From positions 744,001-808,000 of the forward strand of contig NC_056040.1 of NCBI RefSeq assembly GCF_004379255.2: DNA of 64,000 nucleotides, read 5' to 3'. The stretch comes from Salvia splendens (Eukaryota > Streptophyta > Magnoliopsida > Lamiales > Lamiaceae). Shown here one piece after another: positions 12,001 to 29,936 of the stretch (the first letter of the stretch is position 1; each line of letters begins with the position of its first letter). The notes beneath the pieces are model-generated. The model made no database searches and was not told the DNA's origin. It was given only the letters and a program-made list of their open reading frames with translations. Made by a program: the position numbers and the translations under genes.

Positions 12001-12410
12001 ATAACTAAATAAATCAAAATGTGATTCGATTTAATAAAGAGAGAAAAAAAAAGGAAATGAAATTACCAATCGTGGCCGAGGACGAACAAGGCCCAAAACA
12101 TGGTGCCCTGCGCCGCCCAGTAGATCGGCCAGAAGATCCAGGTGTCGAAGTAGGCGGCGGCGGCGAGGAGCGCGGCGACGGCGATCAGATCCCAGGCGAC
12201 GTAGCTGAGGGAGCGCAGGGGGTCCTTCACCCAGCAATGCGGCGGGATCGCGGCGCGGATGTCGGCGATTTTGAACGGCGGCGGCGCGGCGGGGTCGAAT
12301 TTGTCGGCGGCGCGCTTTCCGATTCCTTCGAGCTGCTCGCATTGGCCGGCGTAAGGCTCTCCCCCTTCAGCGCCACTCTCGGAGAGACGGGCACCGGAAG
12401 AAACGGCCAT
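9044..12410 (-). CDS. FAD3: Omega-3 fatty acid desaturase, endoplasmic reticulum type
   Basis: This enzyme inserts the n-3 double bond into linoleate (18:2) on ER phospholipids to give alpha-linolenate. Eight exons: 12067-12410, 11413-11502, 11020-11086, 10838-10930, 10569-10754, 10287-10367, 9668-9805 and 9044-9226. They total 1182 bp, or 393 residues. All borders are GT-AG and phases agree. The exon sizes 90/67/93/186/81/138 match the pattern conserved in plant FAD3 genes. The three histidine boxes are intact: HDCGH (exons 1/2), HRTHH (exon 3) and HVIHH (exon 7). The hallmark [15 protein letters not shown] is present and there is no N-terminal transit peptide, so it is the ER form rather than plastid FAD7/8. 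The chosen start is the first ATG in frame, giving MAVSSGARL. Upstream on the minus strand there is a GA/TA-rich leader (12480-12520). Intron 1 holds a ~150-bp tandem duplication. Confidence 0.95.
10085..10166. mobile_element. Stowaway-like MITE remnant
   Basis: GTGAAATGAGACATATTATG...GGACGGATGGAGTA is the right-hand end of a MITE like the one at 7456, without a matching left end. It lies in FAD3 intron 6. Confidence 0.45.
11728..12023. repeat. Tandem duplication in FAD3 intron 1
   Basis: Two adjacent copies of about 148 bp (about 11728-11876 and 11877-12023). Both contain GATACGTATATTAATAAATA, CAAACAATACACTAGTAAAT and GAAACGACTGGATTAGCGAG. They differ by a few substitutions and small indels. 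The repeat ends about 40 bp from the exon 1 donor. Confidence 0.85.
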
Positions 12411-12733
12411 TTTTGGGGGGGATTTGGAGACGAGGAGCTGGTTTTCAGTTGGAAGGAATGGAAAAGGCGTGAGTGGGAATATATATATATATATGCAAAG
12501 AGAGAGAGAGGGTTGGTGTGTGTGCGCTTATACGTGTTGGTATGTGTGGAGGAGAGAGGGATTGACTGACCTCATTTTAGGGTTTTTATATTCTTTCCTA
12601 TTGTTTTTTTATTTTGAATTGTGACTAATTATTGATTTTTAGTAAGTGGAGTAATTGTTAACAAGGATTTCTTAATGAGATCCGAGCTCATATATACAGA
12701 TTAGGGTCTCTTTTGGAGTACTAGAATTGAAAT

Positions 12734-12846
12734 ACAGATGTGTATGAGTTGGTCTAGCATAGAGCCGAGGATAAATGTTTTGGGTTTGAGTCATCATGGC
12801 GCAAGCCGTTCGGTCTTTAAATTTATATTTATTTATCCAAAAAAAA
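12734..12846 (+). mobile_element. SINE (tRNA-derived, short)
   Basis: The 113-bp unit has a box A-like TTGGTCTAGCATAGAGCCGAGG, a box B-like GGGTTTGAGTC about 30 bp later, and a 3' TTATCC followed by an A run. A candidate target duplication TGAAAT lies on both sides (12728-12733 and 12847-12852). The Pol III boxes are degenerate, so the copy is probably old. Confidence 0.6.
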
Positions 12847-13289
12847 TGAAATCCGGCTATAATTGCAGTTTTATGGAACTGAGTTTGAAGTTATAATAAT
12901 TTAAATGACTTTTTTTATATTGTGCAGTAATTTATGTGGTGTTGTTTATATAATGTGAAGAAAAAATACATTGAATAAATAATAAGATAGATATTGTAGT
13001 GTTTTCGTTTTTTTTGAAATAGATTATCTATACTGAAAAAAATGCTATGCTTTTTCTAAAGTGAATTAATACGGAGTGAAATAAGTTCATATGTAATTAT
13101 ATAGAATAGTTTTAGACTTTGAATTCTTAATCATTAAATTTATACATATGGTTGAAGAATATTAGAAAAGTAGTCTGGTTTTTATTATTAAATTTATGAG
13201 TTTATTTTAATTTTAGGGAAGGTTATAGCAATTCTGTCCTCAAGCAATAGTCAAAATTTTCCAATAAAAATTAGTCTCAGTATATTTTT

Positions 13290-13500
13290 TTTTGGAGAGT
13301 TGAAGAGATAAATATACCTCTTCAAATAATCAAACGGGTACCGTTTAAAAAAATTTGACTATTCTATTTTTAAAAAAATATTGTGGAGAAGAGATAAATA
13401 CACCTCTTCCGTTCAAATTTTTTTTGACTATTCTATTTTTAAAAAAATAATGTGGAGAAGAGATAAATACACCTCTTTAAATAATGAAGGTACCGTTTAG
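13290..13500. repeat. Short tandem repeat, ~75-bp unit, three copies
   Basis: Each unit contains GAAGAGATAAATA.ACCTCTT followed by TTTGACTATTCTATTTTTAAA. The outer copies also carry GGTACCGTTTA. No gene is associated with it; the surroundings from 12860 to 14950 are AT-rich with no supported coding sequence. Confidence 0.7.
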
Positions 13501-14957
13501 TTGCTATAATTCATTATCATATAATTATCCATCTAGAATTAAGTTATAATATTCAATCTCATGAACCAAGTATAAGTATATATTTATCATGAGATATAAT
13601 CTAGAACAAATCCGAAGTATAGGCAACTCCAAGTCTCCAACTATTGATTACATACGTTTATTCAAATTGTGAATGTCATGTTGGGAAATTTAATTACGAT
13701 GAAAGATTAATTAATTGCTGCGTTTCATACTTCTTGATCCATATTTAGGCGCAATTTGTGGAATATGAACTCATTTAGTTGCAACTATTTCGATAACCGG
13801 ATTCTTAACTTAATTATTGAAGATTATATTAATTTGTTGGATTCTTCTTATTTGATATATTGATCGATCATTTCCGTTAAAAAATACAAACAATAGCTAA
13901 CAAGGAAATTTGATGTTGCATGTATATTTATTCGACCAAAAAAGTTGTGTGCCAACAATTCAATCAATTCATCTACCAGATTCGATGTATAATCATAAAT
14001 TTCCAAACATATGAAAATCCAAAGGTTAAGACAAGAGAAAATGGCCAAACAAATACAGAGTATATTAATTACAGCTGTCATATATTCACAATTAATTAAA
14101 ACACAGTAACACTAAAAAGCTAGCATGGTATATACATTTTCGTCTAATGTTAATCAATTATACTATTAAATGTAACACACCAAACATAATGTTTATTGCA
14201 GTTTGTACGTGGTATACACTTCTAAAAAACAATATATAAAATATTAGATTTTTTAGCTTTCGTTTTTATAGATTAAAATTTATAATTTAGATTTAACTAT
14301 TTATAAATTATTAAAATAGAAAAATAAAATACTACCAGTATTTCGGAAATCCCATTTATAAGAAGAGCAAGGCGTGAAGTATTATCGAGATTAATATTAT
14401 TTTGAGATTATACATTTACACTAAATACATATTTCTTCTGTGATCTATGTGTCCCACATTTTTTTATTGAAAATGCATGCCTATATTTGCGTGGCTTCCA
14501 TGCAAGGTTTTATTACTACGCATGGCGCACCGATAAACTAGGTAATTGTCGGTTTCATTAAATTTTTTAGGTAATTTTAATGATTAAAGATACCGTACAT
14601 AATTATTCTAATTTTTATTTATTTATTTATCTACCAATTATTTTTATTTTATTAAATCGTTTTTATTAGTCTCTCCATACCACGTCGATTAGACTACATA
14701 GTCGTTGTTGCCAACATAATTCAGTTATACAACTAATTTGCTATCGAGTATTATCTTGGATTTAAGTTAGTAACATAGGAAGGTTATCATGATCTGTTTA
14801 ACTGTGGATTTATTTTTAAATTTCAAACTTGTAATTTGTAGACGTTTCATATTATTAAGATTTAAAACTCATGTTCTATAACGTGCTTTTTGTTAATCAT
14901 GTACTACTATATTTTTTGTGCAATATATTTAAATTATACTAATACATGTTTGATTTA

Positions 14958-15026
14958 GCTGACCTAAGCAGTGATTCAACCGGTTCGATCAATTAGCTGA
15001 CCTAAGCAGTGATTCAACCGGTCCTA
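14958..15026. repeat. Two-copy tandem repeat
   Basis: The unit TAGCTGACCTAAGCAGTGAT plus TCAACCGGTTCGATCAAT (38 bp) is repeated back to back. The second copy is truncated at CCGGTCC. Confidence 0.8.
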
Positions 15027-15256
15027 TTGATCGAACCGTGAATTGATAGTCTCGTCGATTCCTTTATTGATCTGATTTTTAAAACATTGGTCTTAAGAAT
15101 CTAAGAGAAAATTGATCAGGTGCTATACTCATTGGATTCAAGTAGGCCCATTCAATTTGGGCTTGAATACTAGTTATTGGATTCAAATTGTTAGTCGAAC
15201 CCACCACCTTAGAAAAAAGAAAATGTATTTATCCCTTTAAATGTGTAATACTAATA

Positions 15257-15781
15257 CTACCTCCGTCCAACTGAAGATGACCAACTTTTCTTTTTTTATT
15301 TGTCCTAACTTGTTGGGTACAAAACCATCCCACATCGAATGAGTGACGGAAGTTGGAAGGTGTATATAATTTCTGTCCAACCCCAATTAGTTTGAGGCCT
15401 TTTGGGAGTGACTCAAAAACAAATCCGTGTAGGCTTAACCCAAAGCAGACAATATCAAACTAATGTTGCAGTCGACGATCCTAACCCAACTAAGATGACT
15501 CTTTACCAAAAATATAAACACATTTTATCTCTACTTTATCTCTTCTCTCTTACTCTCTCCACTTAACACATAAAATACTTTATCTCTTCTCTCTTACTTA
15601 CTCTCTCCACTTAACACATAAAATAAAGTTACACTAAATCTCGTGCCGTCCAATGAAGGGATCATCTTCCTCTCTACTTTATCTCTTCTCTCTTACTTAC
15701 TCTCTCCACTTACATAATATAAAGTTGCACAAAATCAAGTGCAGTCCAATGAAAGGGTCATCTTCCTTGGAAGAGAGGGAG
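15257..15781. mobile_element. MITE with nested small LTR
   Basis: Ends CTACCTCCGTCCAACTGAAG and its inverted match at 15760-15781 are flanked by TA on both sides. This is a Stowaway-like MITE enlarged to 525 bp. Its right half carries three copies of a CTTTATCTCTTCTCTCTTAC/ACTCTCTCCACTTA unit (about 15530-15720). Its left half is interrupted by the LTR-like insert at 15311-15488. Confidence 0.7.
15311..15488. mobile_element. Probable solo LTR of a TRIM-type miniature retrotransposon
   Basis: The insert begins TGTTGGGTAC and ends CCTAACCCA. It contains CCATCCCACATCGAATGAGT and TTAACCCAAAGCAGACAATATC. These resemble the CCCACATCGG and AAGCCCAAAGAGGACAATATC words of an abundant plant miniature LTR family; that match is from memory. 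No clean 5-bp target duplication is visible, so the exact ends are uncertain. Confidence 0.45.
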
Positions 15782-16249
15782 TACTATATTAGTAGTAATT
15801 TTCATTTAGTTGGTTATTATTTTTGACCCATTTGGATCAAAGATTCACCACCAAACAGGTTTATATGCATCATAAACAACCAAGAACAAAAACCACATTT
15901 AAAATTTTCAAAGTTTAGTTAAAAATAAATGTGTCAGTACCATTTAAGCCCAACATAGAGATCATAGACCTGTGAGGATCATAGCTCAAGTCAGAAGACT
16001 CAGTGAACAAACAATCGGAGACACCAGACGAAAAGCAGGAGGTGACGGGCCATTATTTTCGACCCCTTCGGATCAAGAAGGAATTTCAAACAATGAGGTG
16101 ACAGTTAGCCTTAAATTTCTGTTCATGGTGAGTAATTTTCACCTGACCTAACATTATTTGTCTCCATTGTATCAGTTTTATACAGCGAGGGACATTAGTA
16201 GGTAAGTAATGGAAGCTTACTATGCAATGGTGTCGAGTTTCGCGAGCTC

Positions 16250-24767
<8,518 letters not shown>

Positions 24768-24769
24768 AA

Positions 24770-25337
24770 TCTAGAGGAGTGAAGAGGTGCAAAGCATTTG
24801 GTTGGAGAGAGAGTGAGCTGCGAAGAGCGATGAAGTGGGTGAAAATGGCGATAAGAATGGAATGGAATAGAATTTGTAAAAGGAGGGAAATATTCTTTAG
24901 ATTCAATTCCATCCTTAAATATTAATTTTGTCATTTTAAAAATATTTTTGGTTTTCCATGTCATTATCTACTTCACTTATTTTTGTTTATTTGTATGTTA
25001 TTGTATGCGTTGCAGGGCGCTTAGGGCATCTTGTAGTAGCAATCTGCGTTGCAGAGCTCCCGGTTGATTAATTATGAGAGAGATATAAAAAATGGTTGAA
25101 GTATGAAAGATGGGCCTATCTCAATAAAGAGGAAAAACTTATCAAAATTTAATAAGGATTAATTTTGATGGACGACAAAAAATTGAAAGAACATGATTTT
25201 TTCATGGATAGTGTCTTATTTTTATCTATAAATACAACATAATACCTTCACATCGCACATCATATATGGGACCCCCATTAAATTTTTTCTACAAATCAAT
25301 GGTTCAAATGCGGATACACCAGATTATTGCTTTATGA
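24770..25337. other. Upstream region of the F2KP gene and spacer
   Basis: It holds the probable 5' leader and promoter of the minus-strand F2KP gene (from about 24768 rightwards), then AT-rich spacer up to the Harbinger terminus at 25338. No other gene is seen. Confidence 0.5.
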
Positions 25338-27307
25338 GAGCATCTCCAGTAACGGCGTCAAAATCGCGACGCCGATTTTTCGCCGACGCCGGTTCTGACG
25401 CCGAACCATTGGAACCGGCGTCGGCGAAATCGGCGTGGCTATGCCGATTCGCGCGATGACGCCGGTTCCGACGCCGATCCTCACGGCGCCATTGTGGGTC
25501 CCGGATCGGCGTCAAACCGGCGTCAGATTTTATTTTTTAGTTTTTTTTTCTTTTAAAAACACTATATATACGCGCTTTGAACGTCATTTTCATTCGCACC
25601 ACTTGTTTTAACGAGTACTCTATCTCTACCTTACTTTCTGTTCAAGATCAATTTAAGAAATGAGTAATGCCGGTGGTAGTGGTGGGGATGCGGATGAGTA
25701 CGAGCGTATGATTAACGAAGAGCTAGATGCCTATACGAGCCGTGAGGTTGATCGATGGATGCAGAGTTATATGCAGCCGGCGGCACCTCGCCCACGACCA
25801 GTTGTCCACCGTCGACAAGTGGTTGATCGTGATCATGAAGCTGCACATCAGCGCCTGTTCACAGATTACTTCGCAGAGGAGCCGCGTTTTAACGCCAACC
25901 ATTTCAGATGTCGTTTTAGGATGAGGCGGGACTTGTTTATGCGTATTGTTAACGCTTTGGAGTAGCGATATCTGTATTTCCGCTTCAGGCACGATGCGGC
26001 TGGCAGACCCGGCCACACCCCTATTCAAAAGTGCACTGCGGCAATCAGGCAGTTGGCCTACGGCACCGCGGCAGACATGTGGGACGAATACCTCCACATC
26101 GGTGAGACGACTGCCATCGAATGTATGAAGTAATTCTGTCAGGGCGTGATCGAAGTATTCGGTGATTAGTATCTCCGAAAGCCTACCCCCGAAGATTGCC
26201 GGAATCTGCTGCGGATGCACGGGGATCAGCATGGGTTCCCGGGAATGTTAGGCAGCATAGATTGTATGCATTGGGAGTGGAAGAACTGTCCCGCTGCCTG
26301 GAAGGGGTTTTACACGACCGGCTACAAGGGAAAAAATCCCACGATGATCCTCGAGGCCGTAACTGATTACCGGTTGTGGATTTGGCATGCGTATTTTGGG
26401 ATAGCCGGTTCGAACAATGACCTAAACGTCCTCAACTCGTCGCCCCTTTTCAACGAGCAGTGCCAGGGCGTCGGTCCGGCCATCAGTTTTGTCGCCAACG
26501 GCAACCAGCATGATATGGGCTACTACTTGGCGGATGGGATATACCCTAGGTGGCCCGTCTTTGTGAAGACGATCCGGTGCGCATCAGATGCGAAGAAGGC
26601 CTGCTTTGCGACGCGGCAGGAGTCGGCGCGAAAGGACGTGGAGCGCGCATTTGGTGTGCTTCAGGCTCGATGGGCTGCAGTTAAGGGACCAACGCGTTTG
26701 TGGAATGTCAACTGCATTGCTGATATAATGTACGCCTGTATTATTATGCACAACATGATTGTCGAATATGAAGGTGTACAACTGACTGATTGGGCCAACG
26801 ACGATAATGAGGCCGGTCCAAGCCACGGCGTCGCCACCACCAACGTACGAGGTGGGGTACCTCACGATGAAGAAGCCCTCCTCCAAGCACATACCGACAT
26901 GCGTCAGACGGAGGCTCATATTCGACTCCAAAAAGATTTAGTTGAAGAGTTGTGGGCGCGGAGGATTGCAAGGCGTTAGTTTTTATGTAAATTTATGTAA
27001 TTTTTTTAAATGTAATTTTTTTAAATGTATTTTTTTTAAATGATTGTACTTTTTGAAATTTTAATATTATTATTCGAATTTTCCGTATTTGTCTCGTAAA
27101 TTAAATTCCGTATGTTGATACGAGTGTAAATTAAATTATATAATTGTTATTAGTGATGTGGATAGGTAGTGTGAAGGCTATGTGAGGGCTATTTGATGTC
27201 CAGTTGATGTGGCAAGCTGATGTGGCAGGAGAATTGTAGTGCTGATGATGTGGCAGTATGAAGGCTATGTGAGGGCTATTTGACGTCCAGTCTTACTGGA
27301 GATGCTC
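25338..27307 (+). mobile_element. PIF/Harbinger DNA transposon
   Basis: This 1970-bp element has perfect 15-bp terminal inverted repeats GAGCATCTCCAGTAA. Flanking triplets are TGA (left) and TAA (right), consistent with one change in an original 3-bp target duplication. The 5' non-coding part is GC-rich (GACGCCGGTTCCGACGCCG-type words). The transposase frame runs 25660-26979. The subterminal 3' part has repeated GATGTGGCAG and TGAGGGCTATTTGA words. Confidence 0.9.
25660..26979 (+). pseudogene. Harbinger transposase (HARBI1-like, DDE_Tnp_4), three nonsense codons
   Basis: One reading frame of 440 codons, including the terminal stop, runs from MSNAGGSGGD to WARRIARR with no frameshift. It is interrupted by TAG at 25963-25965, TAA at 26131-26133 and TAG at 26167-26169. 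The DDE core downstream is whole: D in GSIDCMHWEW, D in GSNNDLNVL and E in DVERAFGVLQ. The 254-codon segment after the last stop (26215-26979) is an open ORF from its own ATG but lacks the N-terminal helices. The full frame has the length expected of Harbinger transposases. The MYB-like partner protein that Harbinger elements need is not encoded in this copy. Confidence 0.9.
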
Positions 27308-28156
27308 TAAACCGTTCCTTAAACTACTATTTGCGGGCCCCACTGTACTTTTTTACTCCATTCCTTAACTAAGGAACGGAACCTGCAACCCTTCGTTCCT
27401 TAACCGTTCCTTAAATTACTATTCATTCAATTTCATTTTTTATTTTTATTTCCAAATCAATTCAATTAAAACAAACACACTTTAATAAAAAACAAACACA
27501 CTTTATTAAAAAACACACAACATTAAAACAAAGTTACAACTTAAACTTAAAAAAATAAAAAGCACACAATTAAAATCCTAAAAAAATAAAAGTACACAAT
27601 TTTAATAATTTCATCCGCCAAAGTTTGCCCAAATGTGCTCAATTAGATCCTGTTGGAGTTGGGTGTGTGCGCTAGAGTCGCGTGTACTTGCACGAATAGA
27701 TAACCGTTCTTGTATAGACAGATGCGCTCCACTTCGAGGCGGACTACTTGCGGTCGAGACGGATGTGTTTATGAGTGAAATGAGTATGAAATAGGAGTAT
27801 TTATAGAGTAAATAAATTAAAAAATAAATAAATAAATAACGGCAAAAAAAACGGAAACAATACCGTTGCAATTTTTTTTATTTTATTAAATTCGATTTTT
27901 TAAAAAAATCGAATTATTGCGTCACCGTGACGACGCCCACTCGCGGGGCAGCGAGTGGGCGTCACGCATCGAATGGGAGGCCGCCACGTCGCCTCGGCGC
28001 TTGGCGGAACGTGTCGTGCCGCGTCTCGCGGGAATGGCACCCGGCACGCCACCGGCACGGAATGGCGACGACACGGGCGGCTGCAACGCGTGCCGCGGCG
28101 GTTCCGTTCCTCCGGAACGAAATAAGGCACCGCAACGGCACGCGTTGCGGGTGCTC
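27308..28156 (-). mobile_element. Harbinger deletion derivative (second family)
   Basis: The right terminus, read on the minus strand, is GAGCACCCGCAACGCGTGCC followed outside by TTA. The GC-rich 5' part contains the hairpin GACGCCCACTCGC...GCGAGTGGGCGTC at about 27936-27960. A minus-strand frame (about 27611-27740) ends HTQLQQDLIEHIWANFGG, which matches the C-terminus of the Harbinger transposase at 26900-26979. The middle of the transposase is missing. The left end is uncertain: repeated CCGTTCCTTAAA.TACTATT units lie at 27313-27420. Confidence 0.65.
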
Positions 28157-28591
28157 TTAGTCATTTAGTTCGAACGTGGGCTGATTTATTTCAGTTTCAG
28201 ATCCTTCTGTTGTTAAATTTCATACAACTATTAGTAAGGATTGTAGTGTTTCAATCTTTTAGTTTTTTTTATTTATTCTTTCATGTTTTTGCTTTCTTTC
28301 TTTCACATAATTTAACTTGCGATTTTCTTATCAATAAGGGTGCTACTGCTTTTTATTTTCAGCTTAAAAATGTTGTGATAAAATATAACTCATTATTATT
28401 GTATAAGCTCAGAAATTATTTATTATACTAGCGTAGAGTTGGAGTTAAAATCACAATATTCAAAATTATTGTAATGTTTATGAATTGAAGAGTAATATAT
28501 AATTTTTCGCTTAATGTTTGACTTATCTCGCAAGTTTGTTAAAAATAATTTTATCCTCATATCCGATTTAACTAATCTTAGAGTTCATATA

Positions 28592-28852
28592 CTCTTTCCT
28601 TCCACCAATAAACTTTCCATTTTGTCATTTTCTTTTGTCTACTAGTAAATTTTCAATCTGCTTATTACTATTTTTGGTAATGGATCTCACGTTCCACCAA
28701 TTTCATCTCACTCACATTTTATTACTATAAAACTAGCAATAATATATAAAAGTATGATCCATCTTCTCCTAACCTTTTCAACCAACTTTTTACTACATTA
28801 ATTAAAACTCGTGTCGGGTCAAAACACCCCTTGTATTGATGGACGAAGAGAG
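28592..28852. mobile_element. Stowaway-like MITE (diverged)
   Basis: TA flanks both ends (28590-28591 and 28853-28854). The left end CTCTTTCCTTCCACCAATAA matches the inverted right end TTGATGGACGAAGAGAG with several mismatches. It is non-coding and AT-rich. Confidence 0.65.
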
Positions 28853-28937
28853 TATTATATGCTAGTAGTCCTAAATAAGATTATCACTAGATTGTACAAT
28901 GTGATCATTAGTGTAAAATTTTAAGTGATAATTTATA

Positions 28938-29160
28938 CTCCCTCCGTCCCCAAAGAGTACGAAATTTGGGTTCAACACGAGTTTTAATGCATTATTGGTA
29001 AAGTAAGAGAGAGAGAAATAGAAGAAGTTTTTTAAGTATTGTTAGTGTAGAATGGATCCAATCTCACTAGAGAGAAAAGAGTTTCCAAATTTGAGTGTTC
29101 ATACTATTTGGGGACGGACGAAAAAAGGAAATAATGCATACTCTTCACGGACGGAGGGAG
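28938..29160. mobile_element. Stowaway-like MITE
   Basis: This 223-bp element has CTCCCTCCGTCCCCAAAGAG at the left and CTCTTCACGGACGGAGGGAG at the right, with TA on both sides. An internal GGGGACGGACGAAAAAAGG near the right end looks like a partial duplication of the terminus. It sits about 780 bp upstream of the phospholipase C start. Confidence 0.8.
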
Positions 29161-29460
29161 TATATAATATAATCTTGTATAATGTGATAATTTTATGTTA
29201 TTTAAAATACTATTCTATTGATAATTAAATAATATATGAATGTAATTAAGTGATAGAATTATTTATAGTATTTTGCACGATTAGGTAATTTATGAGCTAA
29301 TACGGTAAATAATTCATGAGCTTATGAGTTATAATGAGTCATCTATATTCTTCAATTTCGGAAATAAATAGTACCACTCATTGATAAGACAATCGGCAAG
29401 TTATACGAGCGAGAGAATAAAGGCAAAATATATATGAACTAAAACTGCGTCGTATTATTC

Positions 29461-29566
29461 TACAGCACCCTCCGCTGTGTTTTAGACACATAGCAGAGGA
29501 TGTACTCCCCAAAATTTGGAGGACGGAGGGAGCATCCTCTCCAAAATTTGGAGAACAGAGGGAGTA
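29461..29566. repeat. Small repeat derived from MITE ends
   Basis: Two copies of CCAAAATTTGGAG(G/A)AC.GAGGGAG lie side by side (about 29510-29566). They are preceded by an inverted pair CCTCCGCTGTGTTTTAGACA/CATAGCAGAGG. It lies within the phospholipase C upstream region (29161-29936), which otherwise shows no gene. Confidence 0.5.
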
Positions 29567-29936
29567 TTAAAAATGAAGTTAGACGACCGAAATAGAAAAA
29601 TAGACTCTTATTCACAAAAATATTTAATAAGCGCAAATGAAAACTGAAAACCGGTCGAGTTCCAAGCTTTTCATTTTCCCATTTCATGGCGGAATCTCTC
29701 TTCTCTGCTGAATTTGTTGACACATAATGGCGTTAAACAATGATTAAAGTTTCCCTCTCATTCTAATTTAATGAAGTGGAGACAGTGATGAGTCTCGATG
29801 ATTAAAGTAAAGGCGACAGATGTGAAATGCGACAGCGTAGTATAATTATTGTCTTAGTCAACCATTGACGCTGAACACAACAGCTCCAACAAATTATAGT
29901 CTTCCTCTCCATCTACCGAATCTAGATAGAGAGAGA

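Noticed and set aside
12021..12569. 182-codon plus-strand ORF
   Set aside because: It is the antisense of FAD3 exon 1, which is GC-rich. It shows no domain, while the minus strand gives a perfect FAD3 N-terminus.
25723..26232. 169-codon minus-strand ORF
   Set aside because: Antisense of the Harbinger transposase frame. The plus strand explains the sequence.
27917..28168. Overlapping GC-rich ORFs on both strands
   Set aside because: They arise from the stop-poor GC-rich 5' non-coding part of a Harbinger element. No domain is seen.
29865..29936. Earlier in-frame ATG for PLC
   Set aside because: It would add 24 residues unlike any PLC N-terminus. The ATG at 29937 gives the typical [10 protein letters not shown] start.
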